Positions 17,994-25,275 of a DNA stretch of 42,672 nucleotides are shown one piece after another. A program made the translations under genes and the position numbers. The notes under the pieces are model-generated. The model was not told the DNA's origin, did not search any database, and worked only from the letters and a program-made list of their open reading frames with translations. Location: NCBI GenBank assembly GCA_016779265.1, contig JADHNY010000024.1, positions 1 to 42,672 on the forward strand, given 5' to 3'. Positions within the stretch are counted from its first letter, which is position 1. Each line of letters begins with the position of its first letter. Source of the stretch: Pirellulales bacterium. GTDB lineage: Bacteria; Planctomycetota; Planctomycetia; Pirellulales; UBA1268.

Positions 17994-18566
17994 ATGTCAC
18001 CGACGCCCGCCAACGATCGTGCCCCGCAGACCAAGACGCTCTCCAGCAGTCTGCTGGAGCTTGTGTTCACCTGGCAGCACGACCGTTGGACACACGCCAT
18101 CCACCCCCGGACTGCCAACGGGAGTTCAAGCACAGCGAGTTGGCAGGCTGCCTCACCCACTCCAACCGATGATCCCAACTGGCCGATGTCACCGCCACTG
18201 GTGGAACTGGCGGAGGTTGCCGGTCCTGAAGGGACAGCCCTGGTTGGGGTCGGCCGGGCGGGAAAGACCCACTACTCCGTGAGCATCACTCCCGAGCCAA
18301 ATGGGACCGTTCGATTTGAGTTTGCCTGCCGACTCGTCACGTCGTGCGGATGGCTTGGCTCAACCTACATTCCGCTGGAGACCGCCAACTGTGTCGAGTT
18401 TGAGCCGATCGTCGGTGTCGTTTTCAGGCCCCCCGCAGATTCAGCAGCAGGACCGCATCGGCTGCAGATCCGCCCTTCAGCAGCCGATGACACCCCCAGA
18501 GGGAGCGGCAAAAAGGGGGTGACAGTCCAGTGGAGTTACCGGGTGGGAGTCGCTGAGGCCCCTTGA
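17994..18566 (+). CDS. Hypothetical protein
   Basis: The 190-residue product is taken from ATG 17994 (MSPTPANDRAPQT); an upstream ATG at 17943 would add 17 residues and lies closer to the divergent kinase promoter. There is no signal peptide or membrane helix. Near the N-terminus is a SLLELVFTWQHDRWTHAI segment, and the middle contains LVGVGRAGKTHYSVSITPEP followed by a beta-rich stretch. I do not recognise a domain. It appears to be a soluble beta protein of unknown function. Confidence 0.65.
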   Translation: MSPTPANDRAPQTKTLSSSLLELVFTWQHDRWTHAIHPRTANGSSSTASWQAASPTPTDDPNWPMSPPLVELAEVAGPEGTALVGVGRAGKTHYSVSITPEPNGTVRFEFACRLVTSCGWLGSTYIPLETANCVEFEPIVGVVFRPPADSAAGPHRLQIRPSAADDTPRGSGKKGVTVQWSYRVGVAEAP

Positions 18567-18609
18567 CGGACGTTGCCGGTTGCAGCCGGGATGCCGATCG
18601 ATCAGATTC

Positions 18610-18631
18610 AAGCGGTCAGGAACGCTTTTTT
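18610..18631 (+). terminator. Weak terminator-like hairpin
   Basis: A 5-bp stem (AAGCG/CGCTT) with an 8-nt loop runs into six T, 44 bp after the preceding stop. The stem is short, so termination would be partial at best. Confidence 0.3.
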
Positions 18632-18693
18632 GGCGATCGCGTCTCGGACCGAGCAGACGCTGGCTCACCTCCATTGCAGGCTGGAATACACGC

Positions 18694-19314
18694 ATGTTTG
18701 ACGTCATCGAGCAGCTCAAGTCGGATTGGACCGACAAGTATGTCGTGGTGGATGCTGCTGTCCCGGAGCTTGCCCGATTTGGGGAAGCCACGGGGCTCGT
18801 GCGGACCGTCAACATGAACGGTCGCTGCCTCGTCGAGTTCGACCAGTTCAACAACGTCGCCTGGTACGACATCGATCCTTCCTATCTGAAGGTGGTTCCC
18901 AAGCCCCAGCCGAAGCCAGCTGGAGAGAAGCCCGCCAAGGCCGCCAAGCCTGCTGCCAAGAAACCGGCTGCCAAAGCAGCGGCCGCCAAGGGGAGCAAGC
19001 CTTCCACCGCCGACATTCTTGCTGCCGCTCGTGGCAAAAAGGCAGCGGCGGCCCCCGCCGCAGCGAAGCCAGCCGGCGGTCGTCCCTCAACGGCCGACAT
19101 CCTGGCGATGGCTCGCAGCAAGAAGGCAGCGGCGGGAGCAGAGCCCGCTGCGGCAGAGCCTGCTGCAGCAGAACCCGTGGCTGATGAGCCGGCCGCAGAG
19201 CCAGAGGTGGTTGCCGAAGCACCCCCTGCGGCAGCTGCCGCCGATGGGCCGATGCCAACCACCACCACCGAGAAGATTGCCTGGTGCCGGGCCCATGACG
19301 GCAAGGGTGGCTGA
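18694..19314 (+). CDS. Planctomycete-type protein with Ala/Lys/Pro-rich repeats (PSTADILA motif)
   Basis: The 206-residue protein starts at ATG 18694 (MFDVIEQLKSDWTDKYVVVD). An ordered N-terminal domain of about 65 residues looks like an SH3-type beta barrel (..GLVRTVNMNGRCLVEFDQFNNVAWYDIDPSYLKVV). A Lys/Ala/Pro linker follows, then two copies of PSTADILAxARxKKAAA (about 103 and 132), an acidic Ala/Glu stretch and a conserved tail (TTTEKIAWCRAHDGKGG). From memory I associate this layout with planctomycete hypothetical proteins. No signal peptide is present. The short helix motifs separated by flexible linkers suggest docking sites for a partner. Function unknown. Confidence 0.75.
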   Translation: MFDVIEQLKSDWTDKYVVVDAAVPELARFGEATGLVRTVNMNGRCLVEFDQFNNVAWYDIDPSYLKVVPKPQPKPAGEKPAKAAKPAAKKPAAKAAAAKGSKPSTADILAAARGKKAAAAPAAAKPAGGRPSTADILAMARSKKAAAGAEPAAAEPAAAEPVADEPAAEPEVVAEAPPAAAAADGPMPTTTTEKIAWCRAHDGKGG

Positions 19315-19360
19315 CGACAGCTGCCCATTCCTAGACCTGGAGAGAACGGAGGCTCCTCAG

Positions 19361-19912
19361 ATGTACTCACGCGTGCAATGGGCATCGTATGGTCCCACTG
19401 GCCCTCGCCGTCGCAGGGGTCTGCTGACCGCCGTTTCCAAAGGGTATGCCCTGGCAGCGATGGTGCTGTTTGTGCCTCTGGCCACTGGCTGTGGCGGCTA
19501 CAACTCCCACCCGATCGTCGCTCAGGCGGAGCAAGAGTTGGCAGTCAACGAACAGGCTGCTGAGAAACTTGGCGACGGTGTCAAACGCTCCTCGAGCGTC
19601 ACGGGCTCCTCGAGCGATACTGATGGCCGGGCCGCCCTGCAGTTCCAGGTCACAGGCAGCCGGGCCAGCGGTACGGCTGTTGTCGAAGGACGCATGTTTG
19701 AAGAGGACTGGGGCATCACCTCGCTTGAGGTGCGGCTGGACGGTGACGAGCGGCTCGTGCTGACGAAGGATCTCGAAGAGCGAACCGGAGTCGACACCCC
19801 GAAGTTCGACCCGTCGGCTGCCCCAACGACACCCACCACGCCCGTCGGACCGCCACCCGATGTGGAGATCGCCTTGCCACCGGGTGTTCCCGGCGGCCCT
19901 CCTGCCGAGTAG
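19361..19912 (+). CDS. Coa1-like lipoprotein
   Basis: The 183-residue product starts at ATG 19361, with CGGAGG about 7 bp upstream. An Arg-rich start leads to a hydrophobic stretch ending in a lipobox-like PLATGC, so it is probably a lipoprotein, though Ala at -3 is less usual. The segment QAEQELAVNEQAAEKLGDGV…ALQFQVTGSRASGTAVVEGRMFEEDWGITSLEV resembles the fold of cytochrome oxidase assembly factor Coa1 (peptide followed by G.G.v and W.i..l.v strands); this is a pattern-level resemblance. The C-terminus is Pro-rich. No oxidase genes are nearby. Confidence 0.7.
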   Translation: MYSRVQWASYGPTGPRRRRGLLTAVSKGYALAAMVLFVPLATGCGGYNSHPIVAQAEQELAVNEQAAEKLGDGVKRSSSVTGSSSDTDGRAALQFQVTGSRASGTAVVEGRMFEEDWGITSLEVRLDGDERLVLTKDLEERTGVDTPKFDPSAAPTTPTTPVGPPPDVEIALPPGVPGGPPAE

Positions 19913-19949
19913 GCCCAGGCTGCCGATGAGCAGCTGCCAGCAGGCCGGG

Positions 19950-20621
19950 TTATTTCATATCTCGCAGCGCGGCGATCTCGTGGTCACGCCCAACAACCAG
20001 CAGGGCATGATCCTCGAGGAGTCGCGTTTTGCCATCTGGGAACATCTCCCAGCGATCGTCCAGGGCGCTCTTGATGCCCATCACATGCACGCCAATCCGG
20101 TTCCGCAGATTGGCCTCGGCGAGGGTTTTTCCAGAGAGTGAATCGGGCGTGGCCACTTCCGCCACGCTGTAGTCAGGGCCGATCGGCAGATAGTCGAGGA
20201 CGTTGGGCCAGGTCATCTTGTCGGCCAGCTGCCGGGCAACTTCCTCTTCCGGAAAGATGACCTGGTCGGCACCGATGTGCTCAAGGATCTTGCCATGCTC
20301 TTTGGTGACTCCTTTGACGATCACATGCTTTGCGCCGAGCTCTTTGGCATGCAGGGTGGCCAGCATGGAGCGGGTGATGTTTTCCCCGAGCGATATCACC
20401 ACGGCATAGGCGTCTGCGATCGGCAGGTTTTCAAGGACTTCTCGATCCGTCGAATCGCCGATCACCGCCTCGAAGATCTGATTTCTCACCAGCTCCAGGC
20501 GATCTTTTTTCTGATCCACGCCCACCACACGGCAGCCGTTGTGGGCCAGTCGTGTCGCCAGTGCGGCGCCAAAACTGCCCATGCCGAGCATGATAAAGAT
20601 CCGAGATTCCGAGCGGGCCAT
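19950..20621 (-). CDS. ktrA: RCK-domain potassium uptake regulatory subunit (KtrA/TrkA type)
   Basis: I start this 223-residue protein at ATG 20621 (MARSESRIFIMLGMGSFG); the open frame to 20846 overlaps the upstream channel gene and is rejected. The Rossmann RCK_N domain has GMGSFG at 13-18 and an acidic D at the end of strand 2 (VVGVD). Then come VISLGENITRSMLATLHAKELGAKHVIVK and an RCK_C domain from about 140 (VATPDSLSGKTLAEANLR). One RCK unit per chain matches KtrA, which forms a cytoplasmic octameric ring gating KtrB in response to nucleotides. It starts 8 bp after the channel gene's stop. Confidence 0.88.
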   Translation of the reverse strand: MARSESRIFIMLGMGSFGAALATRLAHNGCRVVGVDQKKDRLELVRNQIFEAVIGDSTDREVLENLPIADAYAVVISLGENITRSMLATLHAKELGAKHVIVKGVTKEHGKILEHIGADQVIFPEEEVARQLADKMTWPNVLDYLPIGPDYSVAEVATPDSLSGKTLAEANLRNRIGVHVMGIKSALDDRWEMFPDGKTRLLEDHALLVVGRDHEIAALRDMK

Positions 20622-20629
20622 AGGGGAAA

Positions 20630-22048
20630 TCAGCCGACGAGCGGCCCCTCTTCGAGGTATTCGGTCTGGTAGGGCCGCTTCTCCCAGGAGAGAGCGAGCG
20701 CCACCGAAATTGGGCCTAAGCGTCCAAGGAGCATCAGGCCCACGAGAATGATTTTGCCAGGATTCGAGAGCAAGGGGGTGATCCCCGTCGAAAGCCCCAC
20801 AGTGCCGAGTGCGGAGATGCACTCGAAGAGCGATTCGAGAAACCACCGCGGCCGCTCTGAGACGTCTGCGGAATGCTCCACCACCAGCAGGGCCACCAGC
20901 GCCGCGATACCCAACACGGCAAATAGCAACGCGGTAACGGCGGCCCGCTCCACCGCCGACGGAGGAATGGTGCGGCGGAAGAAGTTGGCATGCTCACATC
21001 CGCGAAAGCTCGACCAGCCTCGCACCAGCAAGGTCATGAATGTGCTGACTTTAAATCCACCGCCAGTGGAGCACGGCCCGGCCCCAACCGCCATCAGGAT
21101 GATCGTGAGGAACAGCGTGGCATCTGCCAGCGATCCGTAGTTGACGGTATTGAAGCCAGCGGTTCGGCACGTGGTCGAGTGAAACAGCCCCATCAACAGT
21201 TTGGAAAGGAGCGGCTCGTCGGCGAGCGTGGGCTCGTTCCATTCCAGCAGCCAAAAGGTGGTCATGCCGTAGAGCAGCAGCCCTGCCGTCCCCACCAGCA
21301 TCAGTTTGGAATGGGTGCTCAGCCGAACCCATAACGGCTCGCGGGCCTTGAGCCGCGAATAGATGTCAAAGATCACCGGGAATCCGAGCCCTCCGACGAT
21401 GATCAGGCTGCAGAGCACAAGATTGATGGGCACGTTCCCAGCCTGCTGCATAAAACTGGTTTCCGAGAGTGCGAAGCCGGCGTTGCAAAACGCAGAGACC
21501 GAATGGAACGCCGAATGCCACAGCACGGTCAGCGGAGGAGCCGTGCCCCAGCTGGCAACAGAGAGCAGAACGAAGCCCACGATCTCCATCGTCAACACCA
21601 CGAACGCCACCGCCCCGGCAAGCCACCGCAGATCGACACCGCTACGGATGCCTAATGCCTCCACGAGCAGAACCCGCTGCCGCATGGACGCCTGTCCGCC
21701 CAACTGAAAAGCGAGCAGCGTCGTGATGGTCATGATGCCCAGCCCGCCAAGCTGCATCAGCACCAGAATCACCCCCTCGCCAAAGGCAGAGAAGTCGTGC
21801 ACTGTGCTTCGTACGGTGAGCCCCGTGACGCAGCATGCACTGGTCGCGGTAAAGAGCGCATCGACCGCAGAAATGGGCGGCTGCTCTGGCTCGCGAGCGA
21901 TCGGAAGCAGCAGCAACGCCGTCCCGATCAGGATCACGCCGCAGTAGGCGTAGAACGAAATCCGAGCCGGGTAACTGACGAGAGATCCGGCAAACTGCTG
22001 CGGCATCGGGGTGGGGCCCCGGAAAAGCCGGGCACCTCGCAAAGGCAT
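20630..22048 (-). CDS. ktrB: KtrB/TrkH-family potassium channel subunit
   Basis: The protein (472 residues from ATG 22048) is a polytopic membrane transporter with the four pore-loop repeats of the TrkH/KtrB family. Each carries a conserved Gly: TSACCVTGL, SAFCNAGFAL, TTCRTAGFNT and SALGTVGLST. It moves K+ (with Na+ coupling in KtrB proteins) across the inner membrane together with the RCK subunit encoded just downstream. The start is uncertain. The frame is open to GTG 22129, but a likely promoter at 22102-22131 excludes that one; ATG 22006 (MPQQFAG) is another option. An AAGGAG lies about 16 bp before ATG 22048, which is rather far. Confidence 0.9.
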   Translation of the reverse strand: MPLRGARLFRGPTPMPQQFAGSLVSYPARISFYAYCGVILIGTALLLLPIAREPEQPPISAVDALFTATSACCVTGLTVRSTVHDFSAFGEGVILVLMQLGGLGIMTITTLLAFQLGGQASMRQRVLLVEALGIRSGVDLRWLAGAVAFVVLTMEIVGFVLLSVASWGTAPPLTVLWHSAFHSVSAFCNAGFALSETSFMQQAGNVPINLVLCSLIIVGGLGFPVIFDIYSRLKAREPLWVRLSTHSKLMLVGTAGLLLYGMTTFWLLEWNEPTLADEPLLSKLLMGLFHSTTCRTAGFNTVNYGSLADATLFLTIILMAVGAGPCSTGGGFKVSTFMTLLVRGWSSFRGCEHANFFRRTIPPSAVERAAVTALLFAVLGIAALVALLVVEHSADVSERPRWFLESLFECISALGTVGLSTGITPLLSNPGKIILVGLMLLGRLGPISVALALSWEKRPYQTEYLEEGPLVG

Positions 22049-22101
22049 ACGGGATGGTCGAACGCTCCTTGCTGTCCGAGCACCATTCCCTACAGGCTTA
22101 A

Positions 22102-22131
22102 AGCATACCGTCGTCTCACCAACCGCCACAA
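22102..22131 (-). promoter_or_regulatory. Candidate promoter of the ktrB-ktrA pair
   Basis: Read on the minus strand, TTGTGG (22131-22126) and TATGCT (22107-22102) are 18 bp apart. This would start transcription some 45 nt before ATG 22048. Confidence 0.4.
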
Positions 22132-22345
22132 AGCCGACCTAAAAGCGGCTGCAGGCAAAAGCCGGCCGCTGTTCCAGGGCGGGCCGCGGCACTGATGTGT
22201 TTTGGGGCTCCTTCCCCGCTCAAGCAGGCTGCTCTCTCAAGGGGCTTCACCGGTTTCCCGAGGTGTCTGATGACCACGACGCCCGGCCAGCTGTGCCGGT
22301 CAGGCTGACCTCAAGGCCTTGCAAAAAAAGACTCGACAAAATTGT

Positions 22346-22373
22346 TTGACTCCAAAGACATGCCCTTCATAAT
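22346..22373 (+). promoter_or_regulatory. Candidate sigma-70 promoter
   Basis: TTGACT (22346-22351) and CATAAT (22368-22373) are 16 bp apart. If used, the downstream 73-aa gene has a leader of about 430 nt that includes the repeat cluster. Confidence 0.45.
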
Positions 22374-22550
22374 GTGAGGGTTCGATTCGCCCGAGACATT
22401 CCGCTGCGGTGTCAAGCCGTCTTCGTCCGCGGAAAGTTTTCTGGATGCTGATCTCCCAAGCTCATGCTTGGTTTTGCGAGCCGTTTCATCGCTGGAGCGG
22501 ATCGCTGTACGAAGATTGACTGCGGGAGAGGTATCGACTGACAGTAACGA

Positions 22551-22605
22551 CAGTGATACCGGATGGCAGTGCTACCGGATGCCGATAGCACCAGCCGGTA
22601 GCACT
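22551..22605 (+). repeat. 16-bp tandem repeat with 11-bp inverted repeat
   Basis: Two tandem units (22551-22566 and 22567-22582) differ at two of 16 bases and share CAGTG.TACCGGATG. AGTGCTACCGG (22568-22578) pairs perfectly with CCGGTAGCACT (22595-22605) across a 16-nt loop. Further partial copies (CAGTACCACTG, CAGCACTGGC) follow to about 22640, so the whole patch could fold as an RNA. Confidence 0.7.
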
Positions 22606-22813
22606 GAAAGCCAGTACCACTGAATCGCAGCACTGGCATTGATTCTGGCGAGTCCGATGAACGGTCGCCTTGAGATGTCGGTGTTCGAACTGAAATGGTT
22701 TGAACTGCAGTAGGTGGCGTGACGAGACAAGCGTGCCCGAAGGTGGTGATCAGGTTCACCGCCTCGACGGGTGTAAAAAGTGTCCTTTTGAATGCAGGAG
22801 AGTCTTCAAAGCA

Positions 22814-23035
22814 ATGGCCCGCATCCGCAACGTTTTTGAAATCATCGAGCTCTACGGTCACGACGAGAACTTTGAGCCACACACCACCGATGAGTTCGTT
22901 CCCACAAACGCCCCCGCTGGTTCCAAAGAGAAGCTGGAAATCCTGGCGGAGCGGATTCAGCGTGGTATGCCTCTGTGGCACCCTGAAGATCAGACGGACT
23001 CCCCCACCGACGAGTCACTGCTCGTTGGGGCCTAG
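22814..23035 (+). CDS. Small conserved protein of planctomycete type
   Basis: The 73-residue protein from ATG 22814 reads MARIRNVFEIIELYGHDE.. then TTDEFVPTNAPAGSKEKLEIL and RIQRGMPLWHPED. I recall this PTN…G..EKLE.L..R...G.PLWHPED pattern from small planctomycete hypotheticals. There is no signal peptide, Cys or known motif; it seems a soluble, mostly helical protein. Codons before 22814 in the same frame do not look coding. GGAG lies 13 bp upstream, a wide spacing. It is followed by a strong terminator, so it is probably a single-gene transcript. Function unknown. Confidence 0.75.
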   Translation: MARIRNVFEIIELYGHDENFEPHTTDEFVPTNAPAGSKEKLEILAERIQRGMPLWHPEDQTDSPTDESLLVGA

Positions 23036-23068
23036 TCGCTGAAAAAACAGCGAGCCGACGGAAAAGAG

Positions 23069-23102
23069 AGGCCCGGCTGCCGATGGCAGTCGGGCCTTTT
23101 TT
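23069..23102 (+). terminator. Rho-independent terminator after the 73-aa gene
   Basis: A 13-bp stem with one G-T pair (AGGCCCGGCTGCC at 23069-23081, GGCAGTCGGGCCT at 23085-23097) has a 3-nt loop and runs into six T. On the minus strand it is followed by a pyrimidine-rich run and may also stop smpB transcripts. Confidence 0.88.
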
Positions 23103-23138
23103 GTGGCTTGTTTCCTGGTGTGGAAAAACGCTCCTCCG

Positions 23139-23750
23139 CTACGTTCCTCGACGTGACTTGAGAGCAGCGTCGATGTCTCGCTTCGCGGAATCGGCTTTGA
23201 GCTTCTGTCGCTTGTCATGCAGCTTTCGCCCGCGACCGATGCCGAGCAGGAGCTTTGCCCGGCCGCGTGAGAAGTACATCTTGAGCGGCACCAGCGTCAG
23301 CCCCTTGTCGTAGGCATGACCCGCGAACTTGGCGATCTCACGGCGGTGAAGCAGCAGCTTTCGTCTCCGCTTCGGAACGTGATTGAGCTGGTTGGCCTTG
23401 TCGTACTCCGGGATGTCACAGCCGACGAGCCAGACCTCCCCCTTCTCCACACGTCCATACGCCTCGTCGAGAGAGATCCTGCCATTTCGTAGGCTCTTCA
23501 CCTCGCTGCCAACCAGGGCGATGCCACACTCCAGGGTCTCAAGAATTTCGTATTCGTGCCGAGCCTTGCGGTTCTCGGAGATCACTTTTTCTGACGACGT
23601 GTCCTTCGAGGAAGCGCTGCCGCCCTTCTTCTTCGATTTGCCACCGCCAGATGATGACGCCGCGGGGTTCGTTGGTTTTGGTCGAGCAGCGATGGCCCCA
23701 GCCTCCTGATGCGTTCCCGGGGCCCCTGAGGCCTCCGTGCCGGAAGACAC
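23139..23750 (-). CDS. smpB: SsrA-binding protein SmpB with N-terminal extension
   Basis: The 203-residue protein binds tmRNA and delivers it to stalled ribosomes in trans-translation. The SmpB core begins near residue 55: ISENRKARHEYEILETLECG, GSEVKSLRNGRISLDEAY, and the C-terminal KADSAKRDIDAALKSRR tail that occupies the ribosomal mRNA channel. The core has the usual length. The first ~54 residues are an extra Ser/Gly/Lys/Ala-rich stretch, started from GTG 23750 with GGAAG upstream. No tmRNA gene was recognised in the window. It ends 36 bp from the convergent terminator. Confidence 0.94.
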   Translation of the reverse strand: MSSGTEASGAPGTHQEAGAIAARPKPTNPAASSSGGGKSKKKGGSASSKDTSSEKVISENRKARHEYEILETLECGIALVGSEVKSLRNGRISLDEAYGRVEKGEVWLVGCDIPEYDKANQLNHVPKRRRKLLLHRREIAKFAGHAYDKGLTLVPLKMYFSRGRAKLLLGIGRGRKLHDKRQKLKADSAKRDIDAALKSRRGT

Positions 23751-23883
23751 CGCCGCTTCCGGTAACTACACTCTAGAGATCCCGGCCCCCCTTCCGTCAA
23801 TCGGCGTCAGTGTGGGCCGCGGCACGATCCTTTGACGACTCCCACCCCGCCCGCGAAGATTCCTCGCCCGACCAAGGATGCCG

Positions 23884-25146
23884 ATGGCCTGCTCACACCG
23901 CTCTCCCACTTCGCTTTCCACCTCCGGCCTGCCACCTGTGTCTTCTCGTCAGCCTCTGCGTGTTGCTGTGATCGCCCTGCTGATTGGGCTGGGCATCCCT
24001 GCGATGCTGATTGCAGCTGACGATACGCACCCCGGTTTTGTGGCAGGTGACCGACCAGCAGACAGCAACGGCCCGATGGTCGAAGTCACCGGTGGCTGGA
24101 TGGTGCCCTATGAGGAAACCATCCCCGGCACAGACGTCACCTTTGAGATGGTGCCAGTCCCCGGAGGGACGTTTCGCATGGGAAGCCCAGACGATGAGGC
24201 CGACAGAGACGACGCTGAAGGTCCGATGTTCGAGGTCACCCTCGAGCCGTTCTGGATGGCCTCGCACGAGCTGACATGGGCGGAGTACAAGCAGTACATG
24301 GCCGCCTGCGACCTGTTTAACGCGATGGCCGCGGCCCAGATTCGCCCTGTCACCGCTGAGAACCTGGCGGACGCAGTCACCGCCCCCTCAAATCTGTATG
24401 ACCCCACAACCACCTTCACCAACGGCGAGGAGCCCAATCAGCCGGCGGTCACGATGACGCAGTTTGCCGCTCGGCAGTACACCGGCTGGCTCTCAGGCCT
24501 GACGGGGCAGTTCTATCGGCTACCGACTGAGGCGGAATGGGAGTATGCCTGTCGCGCCGGGAGCACGACCCCGTGGTCCTACGGCGACGATGCCGAGGCG
24601 CTCGGCACTGTCGCTTGGTTTGCCGACAACTCTGATGACACGACCCATCCCGTTGGTGAACTTGAGGCGAATGGATTTGGCCTCTTCGACATGCATGGCA
24701 ATGTCGCCGAGTGGGTCATCGACCAGCTGTCGGCCGACGGCTACGCCCAGGCGGCCGCATCACAGCCCCTCAGCGGTGGTGATGCGATCGCATGGCCAAC
24801 CGAACTCGAAGGCCGCGTCATCCGTGGTGGCGCCTACTACGACGATCCCGACCGCTGCCGCAGCGCCGCCCGCCGTGGCTCAGAAGACGAAGCCTGGAAG
24901 GAGATTGATCCCAACCTTCCGAAGAGCCCGTGGTGGTACACCGAAGAACCGGCTCTCGGGGTCGGCATGCGACTGGTGCGACCGTTTGCGGTGCCATCGC
25001 GTGACGAGCAGCAGCGTTGGTGGCAGGCCGACATCGACAGCATCCGGGAAGATACTGACAGTCGCGTGATGCAAGGACGCGGTGCTCGTGCGGTGGTTGA
25101 TCCATCGCTACCGGCCGAACTCGAAGAGAAGGGCCTGAGCAACTAG
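23884..25146 (+). CDS. Exported sulfatase-modifying-factor-like (SUMF1/FGE-fold) protein
   Basis: The product (420 residues from ATG 23884, 6 bp after AAGG; ATG 23878 is an alternative) has a signal peptide (about 25-46, VAVIALLIGLGIPAMLIAA). The FGE-sulfatase fold follows: FEMVPVPGGTFRMGSPDDEADRD, PFWMASHELTWAEYK, FYRLPTEAEWEYACRAG, FGLFDMHGNVAEWV, then RVIRGGAYYDDPDRCRSAARRG. True formylglycine-generating enzymes have two Cys five residues apart; here the first is Asp (GGAYYD) and only the second remains. So it is probably not a sulfatase activator but a structural or binding member of the family. It precedes two propeller genes on the same strand. Confidence 0.88.
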   Translation: MACSHRSPTSLSTSGLPPVSSRQPLRVAVIALLIGLGIPAMLIAADDTHPGFVAGDRPADSNGPMVEVTGGWMVPYEETIPGTDVTFEMVPVPGGTFRMGSPDDEADRDDAEGPMFEVTLEPFWMASHELTWAEYKQYMAACDLFNAMAAAQIRPVTAENLADAVTAPSNLYDPTTTFTNGEEPNQPAVTMTQFAARQYTGWLSGLTGQFYRLPTEAEWEYACRAGSTTPWSYGDDAEALGTVAWFADNSDDTTHPVGELEANGFGLFDMHGNVAEWVIDQLSADGYAQAAASQPLSGGDAIAWPTELEGRVIRGGAYYDDPDRCRSAARRGSEDEAWKEIDPNLPKSPWWYTEEPALGVGMRLVRPFAVPSRDEQQRWWQADIDSIREDTDSRVMQGRGARAVVDPSLPAELEEKGLSN

Positions 25147-25275
25147 CGACCGGCTGCGAATCCTTTTTCTTCGCAACGCGTTCCACCAGAGAACGCACCT
25201 ATCTGTCCCGCTGCGGTGGGCCAGACACAAGACCTCGCCCCAAGAAAACGCCCCTAGAACGATTCGAGGACACAC

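Larger units (their letters stand above)
22132..22813. other. Long intergenic region with promoter-like site and repeat-rich leader
   Basis: About 680 bp between the divergent ktrB and the small conserved gene. No ORF here is convincing. It contains an A-rich patch (22321-22340), a promoter-like pair at 22346-22373 and a cluster of related CAGTG.TACCGG sequences at 22545-22640 that can fold. The piece GGGTTCGATTCGCCC near 22380 resembles a tRNA T-arm, but the stem does not pair and no tRNA fits around it. Confidence 0.6.

Noticed and set aside
22370-22410. tRNA T-arm-like GGGTTCGATTCGCCC
   Set aside because: The T stem does not pair (GAGGG against CGCCC) and no acceptor, D or anticodon stems fit around it.
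23884-25146. Annotation as a true formylglycine-generating enzyme
   Set aside because: One of the two catalytic Cys is Asp and no sulfatase gene is present.
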